Source: Polytrichum commune (Eukaryota; Streptophyta; Polytrichopsida; Polytrichales; Polytrichaceae). From it: DNA of 64,000 nucleotides. Of this stretch, positions 32,796 to 44,230 are shown piece after piece (positions within the stretch are counted from its first letter, which is position 1; each line of letters starts with the position of its first letter). The stretch spans positions 20,894,001 through 20,958,000 of the forward strand of contig OX485809.1 of the NCBI GenBank assembly GCA_950295325.1, given 5' to 3'. The notes under the pieces are model-generated. The model made no database searches. It was not told where the DNA came from and saw nothing but the letters and a program-made list of their open reading frames with translations. The translations under genes were made by a program, and so were the position numbers.

Positions 32796-33268
32796 GAGTT
32801 ATCCGTAAAGTGAGCTTAAGAGAGGGTTTTGGGCCTGGATTTGAGAAAATTGTGTGACAGGCCCTAAAAGTGGAGCAGGTGTCTATAGCTATAAAAAAAC
32901 ACAGGCACAAATCTTTTGAGGGACCGGAAATGGTGAAAGAAAAAATTTTGCTCCTGTGTTGCGAGCGCGCCCCGGGAATTTAGCGTCGCTTTGTCAGAGG
33001 GCCCTCTACTGTTTCGCCACCAAAGAAGATCCACTGACAAGGCGGGGCGAAGTCAGCGGGGACAACCCCAAATTTGTCGCAACCTAAATCCGGAGAAACT
33101 AAAGGACTGCAGACCAGCTCCAAAAACAAGCAGACCAGCTCTGACCCTAAATCCTGGCCTTGTGTATTATGCCCCGGAATTCAAGAGCCTTACTTTGCGT
33201 TTCCATGGGTTTGTGTGAATAGTGCACTCAAAATCTGTCAAAACACCAGCTCACTTTACGGATAACTC
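32796..33268. mobile_element. TA-flanked MITE (Tc1-mariner/pogo type)
   Basis: The ends are GAGTTATCCGTAAAGTGAGC and its inverse, an exact match over 21 bp, with TA on both sides (32794-32795 and 33269-33270). It is 473 bp, relatively GC-rich, with no transposase. It starts at the last readable codon of the adjacent pogo-type remnant, so it either inserted there or derives from the same element. Confidence 0.85.
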
Positions 33269-33270
33269 TA

Positions 33271-33637
33271 ATAACCCTGATTTTTGTTTAAAATTTTGCT
33301 CACACAACTGGGATGCATACTTAATTAAGCAAGAGATTACTGTATTTCTCAACCTCAACTGGTTCAACTGTAACTGAACAGTAGTACAAACTTACACATG
33401 CTTGTCAGTGTTAGTACTTGACCAAGTCCCAATGCGAGGAAAGGGATGGAGTTATTACAAACACGAAGACTATTCAAAGGTCACACCATTGGCTGTGATG
33501 AGCAGGTATATATGCAACGCCGATGCGTGCTCTTAATTGCATGCTCTTATGGAGTCAAAATATTTTCTAAGAATTTATTTTTGGCTACAATAATAATCAT
33601 AGACACTAACTATCATGTGTTATCCTATTAGCATGAC
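33271..33637. other. Intergenic, nothing recognised
   Basis: CATAGACACTAACTATC near 33598 recalls the repeat at 8.8-9.0 kb. Otherwise featureless. Confidence 0.4.
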
Positions 33638-33639
33638 TA

Positions 33640-33857
33640 CACTAAATGTGGTATTTAGTGTTACTTGCTATTTGAAATTACACAATGCTATACCTATTTA
33701 TTGCATATTTCGTATTTTACTAATGAATGTTAGATTGATTGTTTGGACATTATAGAACACTCACAACTTTACTTGGTAAAAAAATTACATCGATAGTACC
33801 AAGATATAGCACTATGTGAATCTGAATAGTAAGTCACACTACATATCATATTTGGTG
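33640..33857. mobile_element. Short TA-flanked MITE with palindromic ends (family H type)
   Basis: It starts CACTAAATGTGGTATTTAGTG and ends CACTACATATCATATTTGGTG. The arms match inverted over about 30 bp and each arm is itself palindromic. TA flanks both ends. At 218 bp it has the same termini as the larger family H but a different interior. Confidence 0.68.
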
Positions 33858-33864
33858 TAGTTTT

Positions 33865-35990
33865 GCGCGTATCTTAAGCGAATTGGTTGGGCCTACTTCA
33901 AAGAGGGAGACTTCTATCACCGGCCCACTCAACACACTCTTGACAAACACAACACAAAATCGGCGTGCCACTCTATTTGTGGGACCCGTCCAAATTCATG
34001 ATCTCCATTGGTTTGTGGTTAACCGAACCCAAATGGGGTCTCTAATGTTAATTATGTAGCTGAATCAATTGTAAAAAACGTGTGTTACAATAATATCCTT
34101 AAGACTACTTTGCATGAAGATTAGGTAAGATTGGTTGGGGCCCATCACAAAGAGCAAGGTGTCTAGGTTTGGCCCACTAAACATACTCTAAAGTAGACAA
34201 GGTTAATGTGGACACCTCCAGCTCTATGGAAGCATCTAGCCAAAAGATTTGGGCACAAGAAGCTTGAGCATCTTAACAATTGCGAATCGGGACCAAAGAA
34301 ATTGAATTCGTTAAAATTTGAGTTGAGGAAGGCGTTGATCTAGGCTCCGGAACCAAAGATTGTCTTCTTCCCAATGCGGTGTTATTGGGGGGAACTCTTT
34401 TATCGCTCAATGTTGTGTAAGTGGACAACCTCATTAGTAGAGTCTGCATGAGTCATTTGCCAATGAAAACCAAATTCATTATCAATATCGGTTGTGTCGT
34501 GTCTCTAAAGTGGTCACATGCAAGATAAAACGTTCTTGAAATGTTTTCATCACATAATTGCCACAATACAAGTTGGTCAACACCTTACAACCACATGCCG
34601 CCTCTTAATTTACCCAACTCGAACACAAACATCAAGCGTGTCATGGCTCAGTGCATAAGCGCTCCTTATCATAGAGGATGGTGAGTGTAGTTTGACTTTG
34701 GCGAAGGTGACTGACCCAAATATCATCAAGGCGGCAAGCAAATCACAGTGTATTACTCACCCGCCAATCAAAGTGACTGTACCGCCAATTAGGAGCCAAA
34801 ACTAGGTCTTTGATGAAGGAAGCTAACCGAATTAGCCTCGTCTACCTTAGATAAAAACATAACAAGATCGGTGTGCCATTCTATTCATGGGAACCTTCCA
34901 TGGACCCGCCCAATTCATGATCCCCATTGGTTCGTGGTTAACCGAACCCGATTGAAATCCCACCACACCAATTCATGCTCTCCTTGCGTGAATCATGGAG
35001 TCAAACCGTTGAAAAAGTGATTCATGTGTTATAATAATCAAAGTCAAGACTACTTTCCTTGCATAACTTTGGTAAGATTGGTTGGGACCGGCTTGAAGAG
35101 CAAGACATCTAGCAATGGCCCACTTGACACACTCTTCACAAAAACAAGACAAAATTGGTGTGCCATTCTATTCATGGGACCCTCCCATGGACCCACCCAA
35201 TTCACGACCCCCAATTGTTTGTGGTAAACCGAACCCGATTAAATCCCACCCCACCGATTTGAGCCCACTTAGTAACACTAAATATGCTCTCGAATCGTTT
35301 ACAAAGTAATTCATGTGTTATGATAGTAGAAGTTAAGATTGCTTTTTTGTTTATCTTTAGGTAAGAATAGTTGGGGTCCATCTCAAAGAGCAAGACATTT
35401 GAGCCCCACTTTATACTTGGGGTCGCACTGAGGGCCAACCCAAACTCTTAGAATTTCAACCAATAAGTTGGCTCGGTTTCATCAAATTTGGCCAATGTGC
35501 TTTATAGTAGAGTCGGGCCCAAACATTTTACTCATCCTACGTGACATCCTAAGTGGAATTTTTTTGGCATCAAAGCTTTGGACCGAGGGTTTCCTTGGTT
35601 TAAACTCTCAACATGGGGCAAGATTGGACTCATCTATTGGTTAATGAACACCTCTACCATCGATCCGTGAAAAGCTAGTTCTCTTTACTAAACTCTCTTC
35701 TCAAGAACATCAGGACCTAAAATCATGCCTCATCACTTTACATGTGACAAGGTCAGGGCCCGATTGTATTTGATAAAGGTGGGCCGGATTGAGGGGGCTT
35801 GTTGCTTGAGAATCGGGCCGGCCCAGGCCGTGTACAAAGTCACCTTAACACAACCCCACTCAACACACTCTTGACTTTAAAAAAAAAAAAACAAATCCGG
35901 TGTGCCATTCTGTTGTGGGGCCCTCGGTGGGATCCACATACCACAAATTCAACGTGTGGGGTCCTTCGCGGGACCCACCCCATACAAATC
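33865..35990 (+). repeat. Tandem array, unit about 290 bp, family C
   Basis: TTGGTTGGG followed by CAAAGAG..GACATCTAG, CACTC(A/T)ACACACTCTT, ATCGGTGTGCCATTCTATT, TGGTTAACCGAACCC and a TTATGATA/ACAATAAT block recurs. Unit starts are near 33883, 34131, 35078 and 35368 (spacings 248, 947, 290), with a partial unit from about 35843. The 947-bp gap equals one unit plus the 663-bp insertion at 34188. Between 35440 and 35840 the unit pattern is lost. Confidence 0.75.
34188..34850 (+). mobile_element. TIR element, family B, copy 2, inserted in the tandem array
   Basis: Ends CTAAAGTAGACAAGGTTAAT and the inverse of CTAAGGTAGACGAGGCTAAT match inverted at 17 of 20. The interior is the same as copy 1 around its LTR insert. 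It interrupts a family C unit between ACATACTCT and ATAAAAACATAAC, which neighbouring units show joined. No exact target duplication is visible. Its tRNA-like A/B boxes lie near 34644 and 34690. Confidence 0.75.
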
Positions 35991-37599
35991 TAGTATCTAC
36001 TGAACAGGGCCGTTAATAGGGCCCACCCCAGACGAATATAAGGCCTCCCAGATAAGATTTGTTCCAGTCGTGCAAACAGGATGCCACGTCACCCTGCCTG
36101 GCCATGCTGGCAACATGTGGACAGGGATTGCGGAGCCACAAACATAATAATAAGCTAAAGTAACTGCTGCCTGGCGGGCCCACCCATGCCATGTCATCAC
36201 GGAGTCACACAGATAGATAATTATACATATATGCATTTCTACATGTGTTCGCCTGTGTGTGTGTATATATATAAGGCTAGGGATTTGTGGTGTCTATGTA
36301 AACTCATCCATTGTGGAGGTGAAAACGTGTTGAATAACATTATAGCTTGTAAATTATAGATGTGAGATTTTTTGACTCCGAAATAACATCAGAGGACCCA
36401 AGTTATTCTACATTGTTTATGGTATTTGGTGTAATGTGGCCAAGGGTCTAGCTACACTTCCTGGTTAAAGCTATGTTTAGGGTAAGCAACCACTTAGTTA
36501 TATTGTGCATGCACTGTTTGGTTAAAGGAATGAGCTAACACACGAGGTAGCTCACCTACATGACGAGCTAATCAATCTCACAGCTGCACCACCTAGGTAA
36601 AATGAAGCTTTAAATAAGCATTATTGAACTAGAAGTTAGCTACCTTTTGGGACCTTACTTTTGTGGACAAATCTTGATTCATCCATACCCCGAATGCTAA
36701 CAAACTTTTACCAATGATTAGCCAAGTTTTCATTCTTGAATGCACGCCTCTCATTTTCCCATCTCTTCTCCATTCCACTGCGAGGTGAACCACACTAGTT
36801 CTTGCATCATCCTAAATTAGCATACATTTAGTTGTGATAAAATAATATTTGAGTGATATGTAGTTTTAAAATATAATGCAAAAATGATCACCTGAAACAC
36901 CCAAATATGCTATGGTGAATGTCATAACAAAAATGATTTTGCACTTCAAAATGTTACTTATATTGGCAAGTGTTGTCATGTTGACAAACAGAGGATTTGA
37001 CACTACTAGACCCCTCCAAAAATGGTTACACTTAATGCCATAAACAATCCAAGGGACTTTAGTTGAATGAATCGGCCTCAACCTCGTAGGAGACTTGTTT
37101 TTACTAGAGCCCTTGGATCCACAATGGATGAGCTTACATAGATGCCATGAACCCCACTTATCTCACCATTGTACGAGTATGCTACACGAGTTTTTCTTCT
37201 CTTTAGTGTGGGCTTTATTATTTCAAAGTTTTGTCACTAATGTGAAGTGGGTTTACATGGTTAGTGTACACATTGACCTCTTTGAGAGGGGCACCCATTA
37301 GCATTATCCATTGTGAAAACACCTCTAATTAGATTATTACGTGTTTTCTTTTTAGAAAATTTGACCTTGGCATTAGCATAAGAGGCCTCAAATTGGTCTT
37401 ACATAACCAACTTGAGATGAATTGACCACATATCTATGGGGTTTAGGTTTTAGTAGACCTAGGTGGGGTCCAATTCAAAGAGGTGGATGTATAGCCTTTG
37501 TCAATTTATATTAGGGTTCAAGACCAAAGAAACTTCAAAATCGAGAAATCTTATTGGTTGATAGTATAATTTTGGACCCAAGGATTCTACACCATGGTC
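35991..37599. other. Intergenic, nothing recognised as a gene
   Basis: A (GT)n(AT)n tract lies near 36255-36272. CATTGTTTATGGTATTTGGTG (36410-36430) resembles 61222-61240, and TGTGGTGTCTATGTAAACTC resembles 44560-44580, so another faint repeat family is present. ORFs are under 80 codons. Confidence 0.4.
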
Positions 37600-37793
37600 C
37601 AAGTCCAAAATATGAGAAATGGAAGTCACACTAATGTGGCTCCACTGTCATGTCAAATTGTTTCAATCCCAACTCAAAGATTATTCTATCTAATTTTAGA
37701 AACCAAACCTTGAGCTTGGGTCCAAATGCAAGGTCCATTAAGGGGTGTTTGTACCTGGACCCTAATGCAAACCCACCATTAGCCACTTGATTT
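37600..37793 (+). mobile_element. Family L (Tourist-like) right half
   Basis: TAATGTGGC, CCAACTCAAAGA, CTTGAGCTTGGGTCCAA, GGTCCATTAAGGGGTGTTT and GCAAACCCACC follow the right half of 19395-19885 to its terminus. The left half is missing. Confidence 0.6.
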
Positions 37794-37799
37794 GATGGG

Positions 37800-39042
37800 C
37801 TTCACATTATAGTGCAACATCACACAATTTTGCAAAACATACAAATTTGGATGTGTAGTTAGTATGCTAGACATTATATTTCATTATTTAACATGAGCGT
37901 AAGCATGCATGAATATGGCATTATTAGAGGCATGCATCGTTCATTTTGAAAGTGGTGGCAAAACAATCAATTTTTCATCAAAATTTTGAGAGCATCATTT
38001 AGCTACCTCAAAAGTTTGCCACAAAATTTGTTTTCACATAGACGTCTTCTGGCAAAAGTCAAATGTTTGCCTTTCAATTCACAAAAAACAAGGGCTTCCG
38101 ATACCACTTGAACACTCCTTCAATACTAAAAAACGTCAAAAGTGGACCAAAACTCCCTACCAAAGCACGAGTTTTTGAGAGACGTCAAAACTAACGGCGA
38201 AATATAGTTGAAAGTGTTTAGAATTGAAGAGTTTGGTATTTCCATGTCTCACGTAGTTGGAAATGGTGGTCCATCTCTATTTTGTATCTATATGTTTAAA
38301 TCAAGTTTCAAAAATTGTATGGGCATAGGCAATACCAAGATAAACATGATCTACCTATAAAAATAAAAATAAAAACTTGAAATTTGGTGTATGGGACATG
38401 ATGTCACGCTTTCGAATACAACAAACAATGTAGATTTTGAGAAGTTAGGGGTATAGATTGCACGATTTTATTCTTCCATGGTTGTAACTACAGCCAACAA
38501 CGTTTTGGCTACCCAATATAGAACCCACCTCGGAGTAGAAGTAGTAGCCCACAGGGGTCTTGGAGAGAGAGAGATAGCGATTGAGAAATTTTCATACCAT
38601 AATTTGTCCCCAACACAATCTTTTCTTTTCTTCTCATAGCTCATATTAGAATCATTCAAAAAGTCTAAGGGTGAAATTTGTGAAAGTTGGACATTGAGTT
38701 TTTGCATAGAGTGTCCTAGGTTTCAACTTGCATGTAAAAAAGGCCACCAAACCCATTGACCTAATGAATGAGACCCAATTCTCAACTTGTTGAGCTAGCA
38801 TTCACACGGTCTCACATTTGAAGCCTAATATTGAGTTTCGTAAATGGGTTGCGACACACATAACATTTAGAAGTTAATGGCCATGTGTTCTCTTGCCATA
38901 AGCAACCAAATATTAATAAACAAATGTATTGCATGATGTGTGTCACCAAATTTAGACTCTAAATCTTGCCCCATGAAGATTTCTACACAAACGATTGTGG
39001 CTTAAAATCCACTTTAGAAACCACAACAAACATCAGTGAGAG
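37800..39042. other. Intergenic, nothing recognised
   Basis: AT-rich with short ORFs. A GAGA tract lies near 38562. Confidence 0.4.
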
Positions 39043-39163
39043 GTGAATAATGATATGCAAAACCCTCCGATGAATGTTTAATAGGATTATTCATCAAAGA
39101 GGCACTGAACTCTTTATTTGGTACCACAAGATTGAAGGGTTTTGCATATAACATTATTCTTCG
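39043..39163. repeat. Inverted repeat (about 25-bp arms, 65-bp loop)
   Basis: GAATAATGATATGCAAAACCC and GGGTTTTGCATATAACATTATTC pair with a two-base bulge. The pairing continues outward as AGGTG and CACCT with three to four unpaired bases. It could be a small MITE; no duplication was found. Confidence 0.55.
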
Positions 39164-39255
39164 CACCTTGCTAATGTGATGTATTTTAGTGGTACTTTGA
39201 TCTATAGAAACCGATTGATTGATTGATTATTGAAGAATGGTGATTAACCCATATT

Positions 39256-39605
39256 TTGTCGTACTTAGCATGTGAGAAAATGGTGATTGGAGTTAGACAA
39301 CTTCAAAGGAAGACACGGGTTAGACAACCCGTAAATGAATTGCACACAACGATTAGACAACCCATAAACAAATTGTGCACGGAAGTTAGACTGCTCATGA
39401 TAGAAGATCTTTACGATGGAGTTAGAGAATTGCAATTGGGAGCTCGACAACTCCCAATGGATAATTTTTGTGTTGGAGTTAAACAATTGCAACTAGAAGA
39501 TATGATTGAAACTAGACAACTCCCAACAATTGAATGATGTTCATCAGAATTAGATAACTCTCAATGGATGGATGAATCAAGTTGGAATTAGACAATTCCA
39601 ACTGG
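39256..39605 (+). CDS. ORF of tandem 11-residue repeats (VRQLPxxxLxx type), then out-of-frame repeats
   Basis: 39256-39537 is open for 93 codons. About ten DNA units begin GTTAGACAAC or a close variant near 39293, 39319, 39351, 39385, 39421, 39444, 39478, 39512, 39549 and 39587. Several spacings are 33-36 bases, so the plus frame gives an 11-12-residue repeat: VRQLQ, VRQPVNELHTT, IRQPINKLCTE, VRLLMIEDLYDG, VRELQLG, RQLPMDNFCVG, VKQLQLEDMIE, TRQLP. A stop at 39537 cuts it and the last two units lie out of frame. It may be a decayed repeat-protein exon or a minisatellite. No family is known to me. Confidence 0.35.
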
Positions 39606-39923
39606 AATAACGTGATAAGGCCAAAAGGACAAAAAATGGCAGAAGATTCATAATAGAAATTAATAAAAATCTACGAAGAGAGGACCTGCACTATACTTGA
39701 TATAGAAAGTAAAAGTAGTGCTCGGCATAAGAAGAAGCTCGAGGTAGAAGAGGAAGATCTTTTGTCTCTCTCCTATGGTAAGGTGGTTCGAGCTTATAAC
39801 AAATCACATAACTAGTTGTTAAGCTTTTGTAACATGCAAAATTTCAGAAGTCCATTATTCTAGTGTCTCGTGTGAATGTGATTGTAACATTTCAGTGTAA
39901 AAGATGAACTCGCGTGACAACTA

Positions 39924-40314
39924 CGCTCGGTATTGATTTAGTGTCACCAATTCTATTTGTCATGCTCAATACTGATTGTAAAACCACCCGTGTAGTGTCA
40001 CTAACACGACATGTAAAAACCTAACATTATTTCTCATCTCTTATAATAGAAGCATCGGGCATAATGAATTGACAACATTGCACATGTTGCCACTCACTAA
40101 GCTCTTCTTCATCCAAACTTCATTCATTCATGACAAAACCTCATTCACAAAAATATCCGGATGCATAATGCACCAAACTTTGTTATAACGATTGGCATTA
40201 GAATGAACTAAAAGTAAGTTGAGATTGACAACATTTGAAAACTTATTCATAGGAAGCGTCATTCGAAAAAAGCCACCACAACGACATAAACACACTAAAC
40301 ACAAATACTTAGTG
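39924..40314 (+). mobile_element. Family H MITE, copy 3
   Basis: The left end is eroded (CGCTCGGTATTGATTTAGTG). The right end CACTAAACACAAATACTTAGTG is followed by TA, and TA also precedes the left end. The interior aligns with 24264-24634. Confidence 0.68.
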
Positions 40315-43007
40315 TAGTAAAACACGACGTTGCTTGTTATACTTTGAATCTCCCCACGGTTTTCCTCCCAAGGAGAGAGACAAAGGGACCGACACTCATT
40401 TTTACCCCGGGGTAAGATTGGTGGGGGCCCCAAAGAGCACTCAAGACACCCCTCTTGCCACGGCCCTAATACAAGGAGTGGACTCATGACGACCTCGTCT
40501 TGTGTGTGTGTTTTAATTCGATGGTTTCCGGAGGCCGAGGGTGTGGTGTGGTGGACCATGCGCCACCGTTGATTGCATGCTTCTCGAACCATGGAGAATT
40601 TATTTCGGGACCGAACGAGAGGCCTAGATTTCATGGTCCCGAATCGGAGTCGTTACCTTATGGGCGGGGGATAAGTTAAATATATAAGAGGAGTTATGGG
40701 GTTTCAACTTGCTTCAACTTCATCATCTAGTGGTCAGCATTCAAAGGTGGGTGGGCCGAGCTTACACTTAGTTATAGTATTGGGCGGAGGATGTGGATGA
40801 GGGAGCCGATCTACATGGGCCCTACAATGTGGTAGTGGATAATGATGCGGATGATGGAGAGGTTGGAGATAGGTAACCTAACATCATCTAATGTATATAA
40901 CCCATTACCCAACATTATGACCTAAAACCAACACCATGTATCACAAACTATTATCATGCATACGTTTGGGGCTTCAAATGTACGATGATGATGATACGGA
41001 TAAGGTTTTTGGGTCTCAGAGTTATTTGTAAAGGAGATGAAACCACGCGTTTAGTCACAAACCTTGAGTTTATGAGAATTAACATAAAGCCATCCAAGTT
41101 TTTTTTTTTGGTTTGTTAATGCTTTAGATTATCATATGTAAAGAGTGGTGTTGAGTTAGTAAGAACTAGGATTCCAGCTTGTCCTACTAGGATAAGTGGA
41201 CCAAGCTAGCCTTGTGTAGGTTGATCCAAAATTTAGGACAACGGGTCCCATGCGCATACCTATTTTAGATCCTCAAATTCTTTCAAAGTTTGAGAGGTAA
41301 GAAGAAGAGGTCCCAAAATCTTCACCCAACTTTTTTTAATAAGTTCAATGTATGACGAAGTTTAGTCTCTTAGTGCAAAGTTTTCTCTTCTTTGAGGTTT
41401 TGTCCCTCTTTGAAGGATGTTACGGATAACTATATTATGTGGTTGCCTTTTTTTTTTAATTGGACATATGTCTTGTAATGGTGTGTGGCATGGCTTTAAA
41501 GTGATATGTGCAATTAGGTTGTCCCACACTAAAACATCGACATTCCACATTATTTAAAAAATATATTGCAATAGTGACAAATTAGTATAGACACGGTTTT
41601 ATTTATTTTTAAATCGTGATTGGTATATGTATGATCATGGACATGATTTGCAAGTGTTGGCTAGATCTTTGTGGTCGTGATGACGGGTGAAGTATCACTC
41701 ATTCATTGGACATTGTCATGTCTTTCTCTCTTTCGATGCTAAAGAAAGCGGTGCAAGAGGTATAAGAGGTGTTTAATGATGTGTAAACAATACACTCGTG
41801 CAATATAAGTTACAAAGTTTGGTTTTCTAGTCAATCCCACCCAAAAATCCAACAACACTGGACACCCCCATCCCCCCAATCTAGTGGTTAAAGGATCGTT
41901 TTTGATAGTCGCCTTTGCCATGGGTTGCACATAACCTACTAGATTGTTCATTTTCAAATTTTGTTCTTAGTAGGTTCATTACCCATTTGCAAATTTGCGC
42001 AAAGCCAAATCACATTTTCCTCTTTTGGTAATCCCTTGGAAGTTGAACACATTTGTAGACATGCGTAACGTTATTTGTGAAAAATACTCATTTAGAGTGA
42101 GTATTTGACCACATTGCTTCTCAAAAGCATGTATAAACAAAGTTTCTATCATAAGCTTCTAGTTCCTTCCCCAAATAATTTGTTTGACAATGTACATGTT
42201 TTGACAACCAAAAACCCCTTCCCATGTGTTGTTATTATTTTTGGACAAGTATTTTGTCCATGATAACTTATATCCTAGTTCCATATAATTATGTTGGAGC
42301 ATTTAAATATGACATCAATCAATATCATGCACTTTTAATGAAAGATTGGCATTCCATTTTTTTCAAATAGTGCGAATATATCATATGGAATTGCGCAGTG
42401 CTTTGATTTCTTATATGTGTTGTATTTTTTTTTTACTATCAAAAGTTTTCATTAGTGTCATATAAAGTGCATGCTATCTTTTGTGTTCTACTTGTAAAGC
42501 ATCATATCATGAATAACATATTTTAAACAGCCTCTTGCAAAAGGTGGGTCCAAAGGGTAATCCACACTAATTAAGAAAATAAAAAATGTGCAAAGTGGAA
42601 TGGAGTGAAGGAACTTTCATTAATTTTAGATGCTCTTGATTAAGTATAATGAGTCGAATGATGGATCTAAACCTTAGCACTGGATCAACATCCCTATTCA
42701 ACATTAAGCTTCAATGAGAACAATGAAGTTTAGAGATTTTACTTGCAAAGGTTGATTCGATACCTATTATTAAGATAGTTTCATCTAGTTTCATCAGTGG
42801 CCTAATTTTGACACCAACTGCATTTACCTCAAAGTGGACAACTAAATGCTTCAAATGAATACAAATAATACTAATTTAAGGACCAATATCACAACCATTC
42901 AACAATTTAAAAGAGGCAAAAAGAAGAATGAACACTCAACAATCATAATATGCTTTCGGGAGGGCATATGCTTAATGCATCCGTTGTAGGTGCTTCTACC
43001 AAGCTAA
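40315..43007. other. Intergenic, nothing recognised as a gene
   Basis: The 168-codon minus ORF 40128-40634 overlaps the H element and adjoining G/C-rich DNA and has no domain. T tracts occur at 41101-41109, 41450-41457 and 42427-42434. The rest is plain AT-rich sequence. Confidence 0.4.
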
Positions 43008-43460
43008 GGGCCACTTCACACAGGAGACTGAGAGCCCGTGACCATTACACTTCAAGCACTCTCATTGGTGGAAAAGGCGGAGCCGGTCCAAGTTCGCTAC
43101 TTCACACTACGCTTGGATTCTTAATATGGCATCGATTGGATCATATTTCATGGACACTTGGACTATTTTCCAAAACCACCTCTTGGAGGTAGGCCTAACA
43201 CAAAACCGGGAGACCATGGCACTCTGAACGTTCACAACCGTTGGTTTATTTTATTTTATCATGTGTGAAGACCCACAGGAATAAAAATTCATTGAAATAG
43301 CATTTTGTTGACGACCCGGTCACGTATGACTTCACGCTAAACTTGAGGGTCCGTGACCACACTACATGACTTTGGAGGTGTCTTGGGACGGCCTTTGGAC
43401 ACTTTCTCTTGGGCTCTCACAATTTCATGGTCACGGCCCTTGGCTCGGTGTGAAGTGGCC
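43008..43460 (+). mobile_element. hAT-like MITE, family E, intact with 8-bp duplication
   Basis: It begins GGGCCACTTCACAC and ends with the exact inverse GTGTGAAGTGGCCC. The arms continue to match for about 40 bp (GCCCGTGACCAT against GGCCGTGACCAT). CAAGCTAA flanks both sides (43000-43007 and 43461-43468). The 8-bp duplication points to hAT. It is 453 bp with no ORF. This is the reference copy for the E family at 8.6, 12.7 and 31.4 kb. Confidence 0.85.
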
Positions 43461-43619
43461 CCAAGCTAACTTAGTTCCAATCGGGTTAGAATGCAATTTG
43501 GAATGAAGATCATAATCATTCTCGTATTCCATTATTCCACAAGAAACCCAACCCAACATAATAGCCAAAGTGGATAAAGTTGTTCATGCCTCCGGAATAA
43601 AACAAGCTTGGACCCATTT

Positions 43620-43925
43620 TGGGAAGTATATTATATCGTATCTCCAAAGAACGGGGAGAACCACGCGCTAGTTATTACTGATGAACCGGTTTAGTTTGAG
43701 AGATAACCGGTCGAAGTTCAAAGACTTTGGGAAAGTTACCCCTCATTTTAGAGAGAATCTATGGAATATACTTCAAATTGATAAAGAAATGTCAGGAAGA
43801 TCACAACATGTAACTGATCGGACTTGGAAACACGAGGATGTTGGCCTTTTGTGCCCAAAAATCTCCCCAAAGAATTCGGACAATAAGATATTGAGAATTG
43901 ACTTGGGGGTATGGAGCTTATGACC
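43620..43925 (+). repeat. Dispersed repeat family F, copy 2, with an 80-codon ORF
   Basis: Same blocks as 28385-28680. Here one plus frame (43681-43923) stays open and ends near CPKISPKNSDNKILRIDL. In copy 1 the matching peptide has stops but keeps LCPKISP. This suggests a formerly coding element of unknown kind. Confidence 0.55.
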
Positions 43926-44069
43926 GGGATCTGTTTGGGAAATATCTTGGTGAAGAAAAGAAAAATAGTACTTTAAAAATATACCAATTAGTGAGGGAGG
44001 GTGGGAAGTTAGTGAAGGTGATACTAAAGCTTTTTTAGACGCTAGGAAATAGTGCCACCAAAAGATCTA

Positions 44070-44230
44070 GGAAGTATTGTTCATCTTGGCTCTTGGCACT
44101 TGGCACTATTCACTTAAAGTATTGGCACTTGGCATGAATGTATGCACTGTTCATTAGAGTACCGGCACTTGGCACTGACCATCAAAAGTATCAGCACTTG
44201 GCACTCTTCGTTGACAAGCATGTGGCACGC
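44070..44230. repeat. Minisatellite: GGCACTTGGCACT units, 30-40 bp
   Basis: GGCACTTGGCA recurs near 44093, 44123, 44164 and, as AGCACTTGGCA, 44193, separated by TTCA-rich spacers and AGTAT. Four to five units. Confidence 0.7.

Noticed and set aside
39780-39810. GGTTCGA word resembling a tRNA B box
   Set aside because: No A box at tRNA spacing and no cloverleaf can be drawn around it.
40128-40634. 168-codon minus-strand ORF
   Set aside because: It overlaps the family H MITE end and adjacent DNA; the related copies at 20 and 24 kb do not keep the frame.
44070-44230. Regularly spaced GGCACTTGGCACT units as a CRISPR-like array
   Set aside because: Units and spacers are irregular and the context is eukaryotic; a minisatellite explains it.
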